The notes below the pieces were generated by a model. The model made no database searches and was not told the origin of the DNA. It saw only the letters and a program-made list of their open reading frames with translations. A stretch of DNA of 34,069 bases, taken from NCBI RefSeq assembly GCF_014640615.1, contig NZ_BMHH01000030.1:1-34069 (forward strand), given 5' to 3'. Positions 1 to 9,900 of this stretch are shown here, in pieces (the first letter of the stretch is position 1; each line of letters opens with the position of its first letter). The DNA comes from Paramesorhizobium endophyticum. GTDB taxonomy: Bacteria > Pseudomonadota > Alphaproteobacteria > Rhizobiales > Rhizobiaceae. Both the position numbers and the translations under genes were made by a program.

Positions 1-300
1 CTCATGCCATGGCGCTTCCCCAAGCCGGCAAGCCCAGACGCATAGGGCATCAGAGAAGCGCTTACGGTTTGTCGCAGATCAGACCAGTGAATCATGCTTC
101 ACCGAGCCGGAAAACCGTAAAAGCATTTTGCAGGAAAACCACCCTCAACGCGCGGTTTTCTTGCAACACAAAGCGGCGCGAAGCAGAGAAATTAAACAAA
201 ACTATCAACATGATGAGAATAGGTCACGGTCGACGATTTTTGACGGTAGTCCGCGAACGAGGAATTCTATCGGTCGTGTGTCAGGCCTCTTGATGTGGCC
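1..300. other. Left flank, no gene recognised
   Basis: No recognisable protein in either strand. Several inverted repeats are visible: TACGGTTT (63-70) against AAACCGTA (112-119); GAAAACC (134-140) against GGTTTTC (154-160), the first half being repeated as GGAAAACC at 109-116; and TCAGGCC (281-287) against GGCCTGA (297-303) with a 9-nt loop. These could be transcript ends of a gene lying left of the window or sequence at the insertion site of the neighbouring element. None has a clear terminal T-run. Confidence 0.4.
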
Positions 301-322
301 TGATTAGCCACGGGCCGGGATG

Positions 323-489
323 CTGTTCGAAGAACAGGGACCACATCGGTTCAGAGAGCTTTGTGCTCGAGCGCCGGGACTGGTTTACCCCATTCTGAAC
401 ATTGAAGTCCTTTCCGCATCGTTCCGTCTGTCGATCTTCCTACCGGGGCTTTTGGCCCCAGGCATCACCGCATTACCTTTCGAAAAAGG
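323..489 (-). ncRNA. Candidate bridge RNA region of the IS1111-like element
   Basis: Read on the minus strand, the stretch after the transposase holds a series of compact hairpins: CCTTT-TTCG-AAAGG (476-489, a UUCG-type tetraloop), GGGGC/GCCCC (445-459) flanked by further CC/GG pairs, and CTGTTC-TTC-GAACAG (323-337). In the IS1111 branch the bispecific bridge RNA is encoded in this right-end position. The hairpins are seen directly; the function is inferred from family knowledge. I could not derive the target-binding and donor-binding loops. Confidence 0.45.
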
Positions 490-496
490 CAGCGGA

Positions 497-1510
497 TTAC
501 GCCATTCTGTAATTCTGCTCCCTGGTCATCATTGCCCATATGATGCGCGCCATCTTGTTGGCGAGCGCAACAGCCGCCACCATGCGAGGCTTTCGTCCCA
601 GAATGCCTCCAAGCCAGTTGTCAGGTAACACGCCCTTGCGCACTATCCAGCGGATCAGGCTCATGGCTCCGACGATCAGTAGCTTTCGAATATCGGTCTG
701 TCCCATCTTGCTGACACCGCCCAATCGTGTTTTGCCACCCGTGGAGTGCTGCCTGGGCACAAGGCCGAGCCAGGCAGCGAAATTCCGACCGCTCTTGAAT
801 GCACGAAGATCGGGTGCAAACGCGAGGATCGCGCCGGCGGTCACGGGGCCGACGCCGGGAACAGTGCAAAGTCTACGCATATCTTCATTCGCCTTGGTAG
901 CTTCTCGAAGCTTCAGCATCAGCCCATCGATCTTCTCGGTCAGCAGCCTGATCTGGTCCAGGTAAAGCTGACCAATCTCTCTAACTCCATCGGGGAGATC
1001 ATTTGTCTCATCGGCCAGAACTCCTGCCACCGCAGTGAGATTGGCTGGTCCTTGAGCAACGACGATCCCGAATTCGCCGAGGTGCCCTCGCAACGCATTG
1101 ATGAGCTGGGTGCGCTGGCGCACGAAGCACTGGTGCGTTCGAAACGCCACCGCACGCGCCTGATGTTCGGCGCTTTTGACTTCAACATAGTGCATGTTCG
1201 GGCGCAGCGCTGCCTCTGCAATTGCTGCTGCATCGGCAGCGTCATTCTTCTGCCGCTTGACGAAGGGCTTCACATAAATGGGTGGGATCAGTCGTACCTT
1301 GTGGCCGCAGCTTTGAGCAAAGCGACCCCAGAAATGGCTGGTGGCGCACGCCTCCATCGCGACGATGCACGGCGGCTGCTCACTCAAAAGCTGCTGCAAT
1401 CGAGCCCGTGAAAGCGCCCGGTTGAATAGAACCGCACCGCCACGATCCGTTGCACAGACCTGGAAACTACGCTTTGCGAGGTCGATCGCAAGGATATGCA
1501 CCGCTGTCAT
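497..1510 (-). CDS. IS110-family (IS1111-like) DEDD transposase
   Basis: 337-aa transposase that would catalyse excision and RNA-guided insertion of its own element. The N-terminal RuvC-like DEDD domain shows the first Asp in 'LAIDLAK', the Glu in 'VAMEACATSHFW', and the Asp pair in 'KNDAADA'. The C-terminal Tnp_20-type domain shows 'VPGVGPVTA' and 'GGVSKMGQTDIRKLL', which carries the conserved Ser. The 'PPCIVAMEACATSHFW' and 'IPPIYVKPFVK' stretches are typical of the IS1111 subgroup. The chosen ATG is preceded by AAGGAGG at good spacing; an ATG nine codons upstream (1537) has no such site. Length is normal for the family and no frameshift is seen, so the gene looks intact. It is transcribed away from a second IS110-family transposase that starts about 200 bp to its right. 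Confidence 0.93.
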   Translation of the reverse strand: MTAVHILAIDLAKRSFQVCATDRGGAVLFNRALSRARLQQLLSEQPPCIVAMEACATSHFWGRFAQSCGHKVRLIPPIYVKPFVKRQKNDAADAAAIAEAALRPNMHYVEVKSAEHQARAVAFRTHQCFVRQRTQLINALRGHLGEFGIVVAQGPANLTAVAGVLADETNDLPDGVREIGQLYLDQIRLLTEKIDGLMLKLREATKANEDMRRLCTVPGVGPVTAGAILAFAPDLRAFKSGRNFAAWLGLVPRQHSTGGKTRLGGVSKMGQTDIRKLLIVGAMSLIRWIVRKGVLPDNWLGGILGRKPRMVAAVALANKMARIIWAMMTREQNYRMA

Positions 1511-1641
1511 CTGCCTTTCCTCCTTGAGCGCCACCATGGCGCTGGGCTGCCATCATACGCCGATGCCGGCCGGAGGGGGCATCCACATGGGGTAATCGCG
1601 GGAGCGACGCCCCTTTGAATCCGATCATGATCTTGGAAGGC

Positions 1642-1712
1642 GGCTGTTCCCCGATAAGATGAAATACGGGCTCTCGACTGGACGCTGGGCCCAGCATCAA
1701 TGGAGAACAGCC
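1642..1712 (+). ncRNA. Structured leader / candidate bridge RNA of the IS110-group element
   Basis: GGCTGTTC (1642-1649) pairs perfectly with GAACAGCC (1705-1712), closing a 71-nt region that contains the perfect palindrome GCTGGGCCCAGC (1684-1695). A further GGGGC (1576-1580) / GCCCC (about 1610-1614) pairing lies just upstream. The closing stem ends at the base before the transposase ATG and covers its GGAG ribosome site. This is where IS110-group bridge RNAs lie, and the stem could also block translation of read-through transcripts. The pairing is seen; the roles are inferred. Confidence 0.4.
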
Positions 1713-2738
1713 ATGACAGAGTATATCGGTCTCGACGTATCAATGAAAGAGACGGCAATCTCGATCCGCCGTGAGGGTAAGCGGATCTGGCGCGGGAAGT
1801 GCGCCTCTGATCCCGCCGTCATTGCCGAACTTATCCGCAAGCGCGCACCAATTGTAAAACGGGTGGTGTTCGAAACGGGGCCTTTGTCGGTATGGTTCTT
1901 TCATGCACTGCGCGCCGAGAGGCTGCCGGCCATTTGCATCGATGCCCGTCACGCCAAAGCAGCGCTCGATATGGCGGCGAACAAGACAGATGCAAATGAT
2001 GCCGACGGTTTGGCACACCTGGCAGAAGTCGGATTCTTTCGCGAAGTGCGGGTGAAAGGTTTCGACAGCATGTTAGCCCGCACGCTTGTCGCGGCGCGCA
2101 CCCGGTTGGTCCGGATGACCACCGAGCTTTCCAACCAAATCCGCGGCATCATGAAGACTTTCGGTCTGGTCGTTCCCGCAGGCAAGGGAAGCACGTTTGA
2201 GAAGAACGTTCGCAGCCTTCTTATCAATCATAAGGATCTTGCTGATATCGTGCTGCCGATGCTGGATGCCTGGCTGGGCCTTCGCATCCGTGCCGCAGAG
2301 CTCGGTCGCCAACTGCTCGCGGACGCCCGTCAGAGCCAAGCCTGCCGTATACTCATGTCCATCCCCGGCGTGGGCGCGATCACTGCAACCTCCTTCGCTA
2401 CTGCCATCGAAGATCCCGACAACTTCAGGAAATCCCGAGCTGTAGGTGCGTGGATAGGTCTCACGACGCGCCGTTACCAATCCGGCGAAGTCGATTACGA
2501 TGGCCATATATCCAGACGCGGCGACCGCCATTTACGTGGGCTTCTCTACGAAGCGGCGTCGGTCATTCTGACACGTAGCTCAAAGGAGAGTTACCTGCGG
2601 ACATGGGGGCTTCAGCTCCGGGAACGGATAGGCTTCAAAAGAGCCGCCGTGGCTGTGGCGCGCAAACTTGCGGTGATCATGCACACAATGCTGAAGACTG
2701 GTGAGTTCTTTAATCCGAATGCGGGAGCCGCAACCTAA
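1713..2738 (+). CDS. IS110-family (IS110 group) DEDD transposase
   Basis: 341-aa transposase of a different branch from its left neighbour. N-terminal DEDD domain: 'YIGLDVSMKETAI', 'VVFETGPLSVWFF' and 'KTDANDADGLA' supply the acidic residues. C-terminal domain: 'IPGVGAITATSFATAIEDP' and 'ISRRGDRHLRGLLYEAA' correspond to the helix-hairpin-helix-like and Ser-containing motifs of IS110/IS116/IS902 enzymes. The start at 1713 has GGAG upstream and gives the usual 'MTEYIGLDVS' N-terminus; an in-frame start 54 nt earlier lies inside the structured leader and is unlikely. Full length for the family, no internal stop. Similar transposases are common in Hyphomicrobiales. Confidence 0.93.
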   Translation: MTEYIGLDVSMKETAISIRREGKRIWRGKCASDPAVIAELIRKRAPIVKRVVFETGPLSVWFFHALRAERLPAICIDARHAKAALDMAANKTDANDADGLAHLAEVGFFREVRVKGFDSMLARTLVAARTRLVRMTTELSNQIRGIMKTFGLVVPAGKGSTFEKNVRSLLINHKDLADIVLPMLDAWLGLRIRAAELGRQLLADARQSQACRILMSIPGVGAITATSFATAIEDPDNFRKSRAVGAWIGLTTRRYQSGEVDYDGHISRRGDRHLRGLLYEAASVILTRSSKESYLRTWGLQLRERIGFKRAAVAVARKLAVIMHTMLKTGEFFNPNAGAAT

Positions 2739-2770
2739 ATCCGCATAGCGTTCAACGTCTGAACGCCGAA

Positions 2771-2788
2771 ACGTCCCTGCCGGGACGT
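2771..2788. repeat. Perfect 7-bp inverted repeat after IS110 transposase
   Basis: ACGTCCC (2771-2777) and GGGACGT (2782-2788) form a hairpin with a 4-nt loop, beginning 33 nt after the transposase stop. It has no T-tract, so it is more likely part of the right end of the element than an intrinsic terminator. Confidence 0.4.
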
Positions 2789-2978
2789 GAGCCGAGCCAT
2801 TCCGTTGATGGGGTTGCATCGCTGTCTCAGCTGAATGCGTCGTCCACATTGAAGGCTCGTTCCGCGGAGCTCCATCATGCGGCGGCTAATGTCGACCGCG
2901 AAGACAACCATGCACCCGGCAGTGTCGTTTCAACATCAGAATGCTTGACACCCCACGTGCGATTAGACAACCCCATCA

Positions 2979-3038
2979 GTTCACATTCTGCCCCATTGCC
3001 GCAAGCATCGTCGCCGCGAAGGAGGAACCCACATACGC
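2979..3038 (-). pseudogene. 60-bp relic of the type I ABC exporter gene
   Basis: The stretch matches 16999-17070 inside the intact ABC exporter gene in the same orientation, with one substitution and one 12-bp deletion. On the minus strand it reads 'AYVGSSFAATMLAAMGQNVN', identical to the exporter from about residue 400 except that the four codons AIQY are missing; the substitution is synonymous (GGG to GGT), and a TGA follows directly. No convincing similarity continues on either side. It is therefore a fragment of a second, related exporter copy or a recombination scar, not a functional gene. Confidence 0.8.
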
Positions 3039-3215
3039 CTTCTAGATACATTGACGTAGCCTGGGGATAAGGCTCCTACCGAGCGCCTATTCGACTTTAT
3101 CTGGATGATTTCTGCATCATGCAATAATTCTAGCTTTGAGTGCATATTGCATTCCTAGTCATCTTTGTTTGGTGAAAGGAAATCCACTTTCGCAATGCGA
3201 CCGTTGGAAGAGATG

Positions 3216-3584
3216 TCAGTTGAGAAATCTCTTAATTAGATATATTTTATACTCCGGCGGGACGTCATTCAGTATCTCGGTTAAATCCTCCCCTTGGACA
3301 CCTGATTTATCCATCAATGCCTGCACAAAAAAATACCTTGCATCTGAATGCTGACCCAACATTCTGCGATTTTTTTTTATGAAGTCTTTTAATTGTTCCA
3401 TATTCAATTTCTCTGCAATGAACCACCCGAGGCTTTCATATGCGGAGATGAACAATCTTTCTGACACTACGCCGTTAACCCCTCCAATGTACCTGAAAAC
3501 GCCATCAACATCCTCAGCACTTATACTCAATTTCTTCCCGATCGTTTCGACAAAATTCAGAAATAACTCATCTTCTGATAGCAT
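3216..3584 (-). CDS. Candidate CDI immunity protein CdiI
   Basis: 122-aa cytoplasmic protein with no signal peptide or membrane segment, apparently mostly helical ('DELFLNFVETIGKKL', 'ESLGWFIAEKLNMEQLKDFIKKN', 'YFFVQALMDKSG'). I recognise no family. Its assignment comes from position: it starts inside the last codons of cdiA, overlapping by 17 nt, with AGGGA upstream of the ATG, which is how immunity genes sit after cdiA toxin ends. CdiI proteins bind and neutralise only the matching CdiA toxin domain, so strong sequence divergence is expected. The gene and the toxin tip share an A/T-rich composition unlike the rest of cdiA, a sign of exchange of the pair as a unit. Nothing else in the window resembles it. 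Confidence 0.7.
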   Translation of the reverse strand: MLSEDELFLNFVETIGKKLSISAEDVDGVFRYIGGVNGVVSERLFISAYESLGWFIAEKLNMEQLKDFIKKNRRMLGQHSDARYFFVQALMDKSGVQGEDLTEILNDVPPEYKIYLIKRFLN

Positions 3585-3950
3585 CGTCTAAATCCCTTAT
3601 AAGCTCGTTCGCATATTCAATGTCTCTGGATGAATAAGTATAGCCAGAACTATTTGGATTCGGGCTATTAGTTGCCCGCCTCACGTAAGTTTCAAGACGA
3701 GTTTTTAACTCTTGTGCTTTCTGCATATGGCCGTTCGGAGATAGTAGCTCTCCTGTGGCCTTTTCATATCTTAACGCATCAGCAGTGCCACCATTACCAA
3801 CACGTGCTCCGTTAATGCTTTGCACCCCATAGTTAGAGTCGAGAATTGAATCTAGCGCAGGGTCATCAACTGGACGCCTTAACGGCCCAAAACCGCCTCT
3901 TGGTCCCTGATTAAAGGTCTCCTCAATTTTCTCAATCTTCCTCAGCGCCT
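3568..3950 (-). other. CdiA C-terminal toxin domain (variable tip)
   Basis: The last 127 or so residues differ in composition from the rest of CdiA: codons are A/T-richer and the Gly/Ala repeats stop. Visible sequence includes 'NQGPRGGFGPLRRP', 'GNGGTADALRYEKATGELL' and a helical end 'SRDIEYANELIRDLDDAIRR'. Pieces like 'GTADALRYE...TGE' recall C-terminal domains of other polymorphic toxins, but I cannot assign an activity or catalytic residues. The boundary near 3950 is set by the composition change only. Confidence 0.55.
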
Positions 3951-6900
3951 TCACTTTATCCGCCAGCTTGACTGCGCCGATAGCCGTTCCCGCCATTGGG
4001 GCGGCAACCTTGATGGCAAGATCGATGGCAAAGCTGGAGAGATACTTGCCCGCTGCTTCGTAATTGCCGTTGGCAAGGGCCTGCAGATAAAGAAGCGACT
4101 GCTCTGAAAGACTATCTGCGGTAGCAAAGCCATATTTCGCGGCCGCCCCGACCGGATCGTAAGCGATCTCCAGCGCAACGCTGGTCATCGTCTTGGCGAG
4201 CCCCTTGGGATCAGAAAGGAGCTCTGCGAACTCCTCCCCCTGTGACAACGCGCCGAGGGCGATGCCGCGACCGAACGCATCGAGGTTTCTCGCGACACCG
4301 ATGGTCTGTGCATAAAGCGCCTGCCCGAGCACCTGAATGCAGGTCTCGCGGTCATGGATGACGATAGTCTTGCCCGAGAGGGTCTTAAGCGTACAATCTG
4401 CCGCATAGGCTGAAGGCACGATCCACTCGAACAGATCGAAGCCGGCATCGCCGCGCTGCTCGCCGCAGGCGCCGGACTGCAATTCCTTCAGCGCCGCCGC
4501 GACATCGATATCCTTGGTGCGGATCGCCCGCGACAAATCCGACTCACCCAGCCGATCGAGCAGGCCGCCCACGATTTCACCGATCGCCGCGCCAGCCTCG
4601 ATCGCCGCCTTTACCGACGTATCCGATAGATAATACTCGATCTCGACATGCTTATCCTTGGTGATCTCATAGGCCTTGTCCGGGTCGCGGTTCAGCGCCG
4701 CGAGGTCTTCGGTCTTGCCCTCGGCCTCGAGTTCCGCCTGCTTGTCTTTGTCGCGGATGGTGATCTCGCCCTCGCCCACCGTGGCGCGGACTTCCTGCCT
4801 GGTGTCGTCGAGCTGGTATGAGCCTTCCGCCGTCACCCGCGGCTGCGTCGTGGCGTCCGGTTGCTGCGGGGCCTTACCCGTCAGGTCGATATTGGTCGAG
4901 ACATCGAAGCCTTCATATTGCTTCGAACCGGAGAAGTTCTCATGCGTCAGCGTGCCGGTGTCGAGCGTCAGGTCGCCCGATTCGGAGATGATCTTGCCGG
5001 CATCGAGATGGGTGTTACCCCCGACGGTCACCTCCATCTTGCCCGATGAGATCAGGCCTGATTGCTCGCTGATCCAGTTGGTCGTGCCCGAGCCGGTGCC
5101 GAAGCCCGGCGACATGCCGGTCGCGCCCATATTGCCGATCTGGCTTCCCAGCGACGGCATGGAACCGGACAGCGGCGAGCCCAGATCGAGCGGGCCGCCG
5201 AAGCTCATGCCGAACGAGGCGGACTGGTTCTTGCTGGTGCCGGTGTCGGGCACGGAGATGATGTTCAAATCGCCGCCGACATTGGCAGTAACGGTCTCGC
5301 CTGAGACGACCGCGCCCTTCAGATTGGTATCGCCGCCTGAGTTGAGCTTGACGTCGCCCGTGCCGGTGACATGGGTGTTGACTTGCGTCGTGCCTTCGCT
5401 TGAGGACTTGCCCATGCCGGCATTGACATTGCCGCTAAGGCCGAGGCCGACGCCGTTCAGCGACAGTCCGGCCGAGACGCCGATGCTGGCCCCCGCCGAT
5501 TTGCTCGACGAGGAGGACAAATTGGTCGCCTGTGCGCTTTCCAGATTGATGGCGTCGCCCGCCGAAAGCGAGATGTCGCCCGCCCCGCCCGAGGGCAGGC
5601 CGTTGGCGTCGACGCCGGCGATGATCTGCGCGCCATGGCTGTTGATGTCGCCGGTCACCGCGTCGATCGTGACGCTGTTGCCGCCACGGATGCCGGTGAC
5701 GACAGGGACCGAGCTTTCCGCCGTCTCCTTCGATTTCGAATATTGGAAGCCGACACTGAGCGAAGCCGAGGCAAGATTGCCCGTGCCGTTCGCCATCGTC
5801 TGCAGATCCTTGAGCGCGTCATAGGCCTTCAGTCCGGCAAAGCCGGCATTGGCCGCCGAATAGCCGTCCGACACCTTGCCGATCTTGCCCGCCGCGTCGG
5901 CAATGCTCTGGCCGGCGCCGACGATGCCGGTGGAGACCTGCGCGGTGATGCCGGCGAACAGCTCCTCATGCATGTGCTCGTAATTGGACACATCCTGCGC
6001 GGAGAGCAGGTTGACGTCGCGCTCGGCGACGATCGCCACGTCGCGCTCCGCCTCCACCTGCGCTGCCTGCAAATTCGCATCGCGGCCGGCATTGATCTTC
6101 ACATCACGCCCGGCGGCAAGGCTGGAGACCGCGTTGGTCTCGGCGCCCTCTCTCGTCTCGTCCTTCGACGAACCGAAACCGATGCCGATGGAGGCGCTGC
6201 CGTTGCCCGAGCCGAGCTGGACACCGAAGCCGGAGCGCTTTTCTTTCTCCTCCGATTGGTAGCTCTCCGCCCCCGGCGTGATGTTGACATCCCGCGCGGC
6301 ATCAAGCGCGATGTCGCGCTCCGCCTGGATATCGGACCCGACAATGCTCACATCGCCTTCACGCGCCTTGACGTTCACATCCGTGCCGGCGGAGAGTTCG
6401 GAGCCGACATTGGAAACGATGTTCTCCTTGCTGCTCTTCGACTCCTTCCCATAGAGGGAATAGAAACCGCCGCCCGAGCCGACACCGAAGCCGGACTTCT
6501 TGCTCGACGACGAAGAGTCATGCTCTTCCTGCGCACCGATGATCGCGACGCTGTCGCCTTCGATATTGATCGCCTCGCCCGCATTCACCTTGGAGCCGGC
6601 GATGGCAATGTTATCGCCCGCGTTGAGGTTGACATTGCCGGACGCGCCAAGCTCCGAGGCGACGGTGGTCTCGTCGTAATCATGGCTCTTGCCGCTTTCC
6701 TTCGAAAGGAAGCCCGATTTCGATTTGGATGCATCCGTCTCGACCGTGTTCTTGCCCGACGCGATGACGAGATCGCCGCCCGTCGTAACGTTGAGATCGG
6801 CCTTGTGATCCTTGTCGCCTGCCTGAACCTTCGATGCCGAGATCGTCGTGTCCTGGCCGGAGACGATATCGACACCCGCAGCACCGCTGATGGAGGAGCC

Positions 6901-9900
6901 GACCGCCGTTTCCGTCTCGGTGCGGCTGTGCGTCTCCTTGCTGCCGATGAAGCGCTTCGAACGGGTGTCGAGCTGGTGATAACCGGTGTCGCGCGCTTCG
7001 GCGATGGTCACGTCATCCGTCGCTGAAAGCCCCACCTTGCCTCCGGCGGAGATTTCCGAGCCGATGATATTGAGATCATGCGGGTCACCCGCGTCCGGCT
7101 TATCGCCCGCCGCGATGCTGACCGAGCCGCCGGCGGTGATCTGCGAGCCGACATGCGTCTCGGAACCCTGCTTGACCTCGCTGCCGATGGTCTCGGTCTT
7201 CTCGCGGGCGGTCGTGATGTTTATGTCGTCCTTGGCGACAAGCGCGACATTGCCCTCCGCCTCGACCTTCGAGCCCGAGATCAGGATGTCATCGCCAGCT
7301 TTGATATTCGTATCGCCGCCCGACGACAGAGTGGATTGCTTGGCGAAGGTCGAGTCGGTCTGCGACATGCGCGTCCCGGCAACGCCGTTGACCTTTTTCT
7401 CGACGTCCGCTGCCACGACATTGACGGAGCCGTTCTCAGCCTCGACATCGAGCTTGCCGCCTGCCGCGACATCCGAGCCGATGACATTGACGCTGTCGGT
7501 CGCCTTGATGGTGGTGCCTCCGCCGGACTGAACGGACGTGCCGATCACATTGTCGGAGCCATTGTTGGTGGCCTTGGCCGTATCGAGCGTGACGTTCTCG
7601 CCGGTCAGGCTGACATTGCCATCTGCCTTGATGTCCGAGCCGCGTAGAGTCAGCGCGTTGCCGGCTGAGAGATCGGCATTGCCGCCTGCGGTGACGCCGC
7701 TGCCTGCCTTGACGAACGTCTCGCCGCCGATCTGCATCGTGCCCGCGGCGATTGTCAGGTTCTGTGTGGCGGAAAGCGCGGTGTTTCCGCCCGCATTGAA
7801 GCTGCCACCCGTCGCACTGATATTGGTCGCGGCAATCTTCAGATCGGTCTTTGCAGTGATGATACCGGAATTATTGACATTACCGACATCCATACTGAGC
7901 GAGCCGCCGGACATGATGGCGCCCGCAACGGTCAGATTGGCTCTGTCCGTATTGGCGACATAGACAGTGGGTATCAGCACCTCGATGCCGTTGACGGTCT
8001 TCTTCTCATACCAGACGATCGTCTCGGTGAGATTGTTTATCAATTCCGGCGAGAGCTTCGCGCCGATGGTCAGGCCATGCTCTTTGGCGAAATCGGCGCC
8101 CCGGTCGAGCAGTACCTTCATCTGCTCGATGGCGTCGCTGCCCGGGATGAACGAGCCGCTGCCCAGCCCCTGATTGACGAGCTGGCGAAGCTGCTGGTCG
8201 ACGAGCTGGTTTTCGAAATAGGCGTCGCCGAGGAACGGCACCTCCCGGTCCGGCTTGTAGCCGATGCGATTGATGAAATAGCCCGAGCCATAGAACTTGC
8301 CGACATCGAGGAACTCGGCGCGGGTCTCGTAGAGGAATGTCTGGCCGGGGATCGTGCCGCCGAAGCCGCCGGAATTGGGCTTTGGCGGTGCAAGGTTATC
8401 AGCATTGATCTGCCCCAGCGCCGGATTGGGCGTAAACAGCGCCCCGCCTGCTGTCAGGCCATCCAAGACCTTTGTCGGATCGCTGACCGTGGGAGCGGTG
8501 GAAAGCTGGCCGCCGCCGGCGATGGAGCCCGCGGACGAGGTATTGTTGACGGTGGCAAAGCCGCTGACGTCGAGATTGCCCGCCGCCTTGATGGTGCCGA
8601 ACGCGCCGTCGACGACTTCCTGACTGGTGACACGCGAATTGCCCCGGTCGAGATCGTTGACACTATCGCGATTGCCATTGGCGTCATAGGCCTCGCATCC
8701 GCCCTTCGCCTCGCAGGTGGACGTGACGGTGCGATAGAGCGCGACGCCCTGATTATTCAGCGTCGTCCCCGTGAGCTTGGCGCTGCCGCCAGCCTCGATG
8801 GAACTATAGGCATTGTCGAGGGTGGTGGCGTCGACATTCAGATCGCGGCCCGTCTGGATCAGTGCCTCAGGCGCCAGATCGCCGTTGAACCTCTGCTCAT
8901 GAATCGTCTGCCGCATCCGGGTGTTTTCGTCCCAGGTGAACGACCAGGCGAAGGGCTGCGCCTTGTTGACGATCAGGATGGCCTTCGGCTGCAAATCGGG
9001 CGTCAGCAGGATGTTCCCGTCAGCATCCGTGGGATAATGATCGCGCAGGAAGTCGCTCATCGATCCGACGCCGTCGCGATTGCTGCCCCAATTCCAGGGG
9101 GTGTTTTCCTCATAGGCCGCCAGGCTGCGGGTTCGGTAGGATGTGCCGTCAGCGAAAGTGACAACACCGTAAAGCTCCGCCATCCAGTCGATTCCTGCCG
9201 GCTCCTCGCCGGGATAGAGATTGAACGGCACATAGGAATCGGGGCGGATGAACAGATGGCCGAGCGGCTTGCCCCAGGTTTCGGGGTTGAGTTCGAACTT
9301 GGTGGTTTCGTTGTCGCTGACGACGACATCCGACCAGGTGGGAGCCGAGGCCCGCTCGTTGACGAGATTTGCCGTGGTGATGGTGGCATCGCGCCCAGCC
9401 TTGATCAGGCCGGAGGTGTTGGTGATGGACTGGTTACGCCCGCCACTGGCGTCCGCCGCGATCGTAAGATCGCGGCCGGTCATGATCGCGCCCTGATCGT
9501 TGACGAGATCGCCCGCGATATAGAAAAGGCCATCCTGACCGGCATAGATAAGCCCGGTCGGTGCGTTGGTCAGTTTGCCGGTAATGTTGAAGGTGAGATT
9601 TCCGTTGGCCGCGAGTTGTCCGGCATTGGTCAGCGAGGCCAGCGTCAGAGTAAGATCGCCAGCGGCGAGAAGCGCCGTGGCCGGGTTGGTCGTGATTGTT
9701 TGCCCCGAGATCGCAATATTGCCAGTGCCGCCATCGGCCGTGACGGCCTGCACTTTCGAGCCCGAGAGATCAGCGGTGCCGGTCAAATTGAGCGAAATGC
9801 CGCCAAAGGTCAGCGTGCTGTTCGCAAGATTCGCATCCGCCGCGTTGACGGTCAGCATACCCGCGGTCGCAAGCTTGCTACGGCCATTGCTCAAATCGAG

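Larger units (their letters stand above)
311..1573 (-). mobile_element. IS110-family element, IS1111-like (ends approximate)
   Basis: The element is defined by its transposase (497-1510) plus non-coding flanks. IS1111-subgroup elements typically have short subterminal inverted repeats and a long non-coding stretch after the transposase gene; the roughly 190 nt left of position 497 fit that. A weak inverted match (GGCCGG plus AT core, 9 of 13 positions) links 311-323 with 1561-1573 and is the only basis for the ends given here. No target-site duplication is expected for this family. The boundaries are guesses; the element's presence is well supported by the transposase. Confidence 0.5.
1574..2790 (+). 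mobile_element. IS110-family element, IS110 group (ends approximate)
   Basis: Defined by the transposase at 1713-2738. In the IS110 group the long non-coding end with the bridge RNA lies before the transposase, and the 3' end is short. The space left of 1713 (about 140-200 nt) and the small hairpin just after the stop (2771-2788) fit this arrangement. The exact ends, and where this element meets the IS1111-like one, cannot be set without comparison to other copies. Confidence 0.45.
2739..3215. other. Non-coding stretch between the IS elements and cdiI
   Basis: About 480 bp without a convincing gene. It holds the presumed right end of the IS110-group element (to about 2790), a relic of the ABC exporter gene (2979-3038), and a palindromic pair TGCAATA (3120-3126) / TATTGCA (3145-3151). 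Base composition turns A/T-rich from about 3100 towards cdiI. No clear intrinsic terminator follows cdiI on the minus strand. Confidence 0.5.

Noticed and set aside
3059-3125. Continuation of the exporter relic (similarity to about 17155-17230)
   Set aside because: Only scattered short matches with many gaps; not distinguishable from chance by eye.
3120-3151. Inverted repeat TGCAATA/TATTGCA as a terminator for cdiI
   Set aside because: The loop is long, the stem A/T-rich and there is no T-run on the minus strand.
6000-8000. Regular repeats that might suggest a CRISPR or tandem-repeat array
   Set aside because: They are degenerate coding repeats of the FHA-2 type with no constant repeat and spacer.
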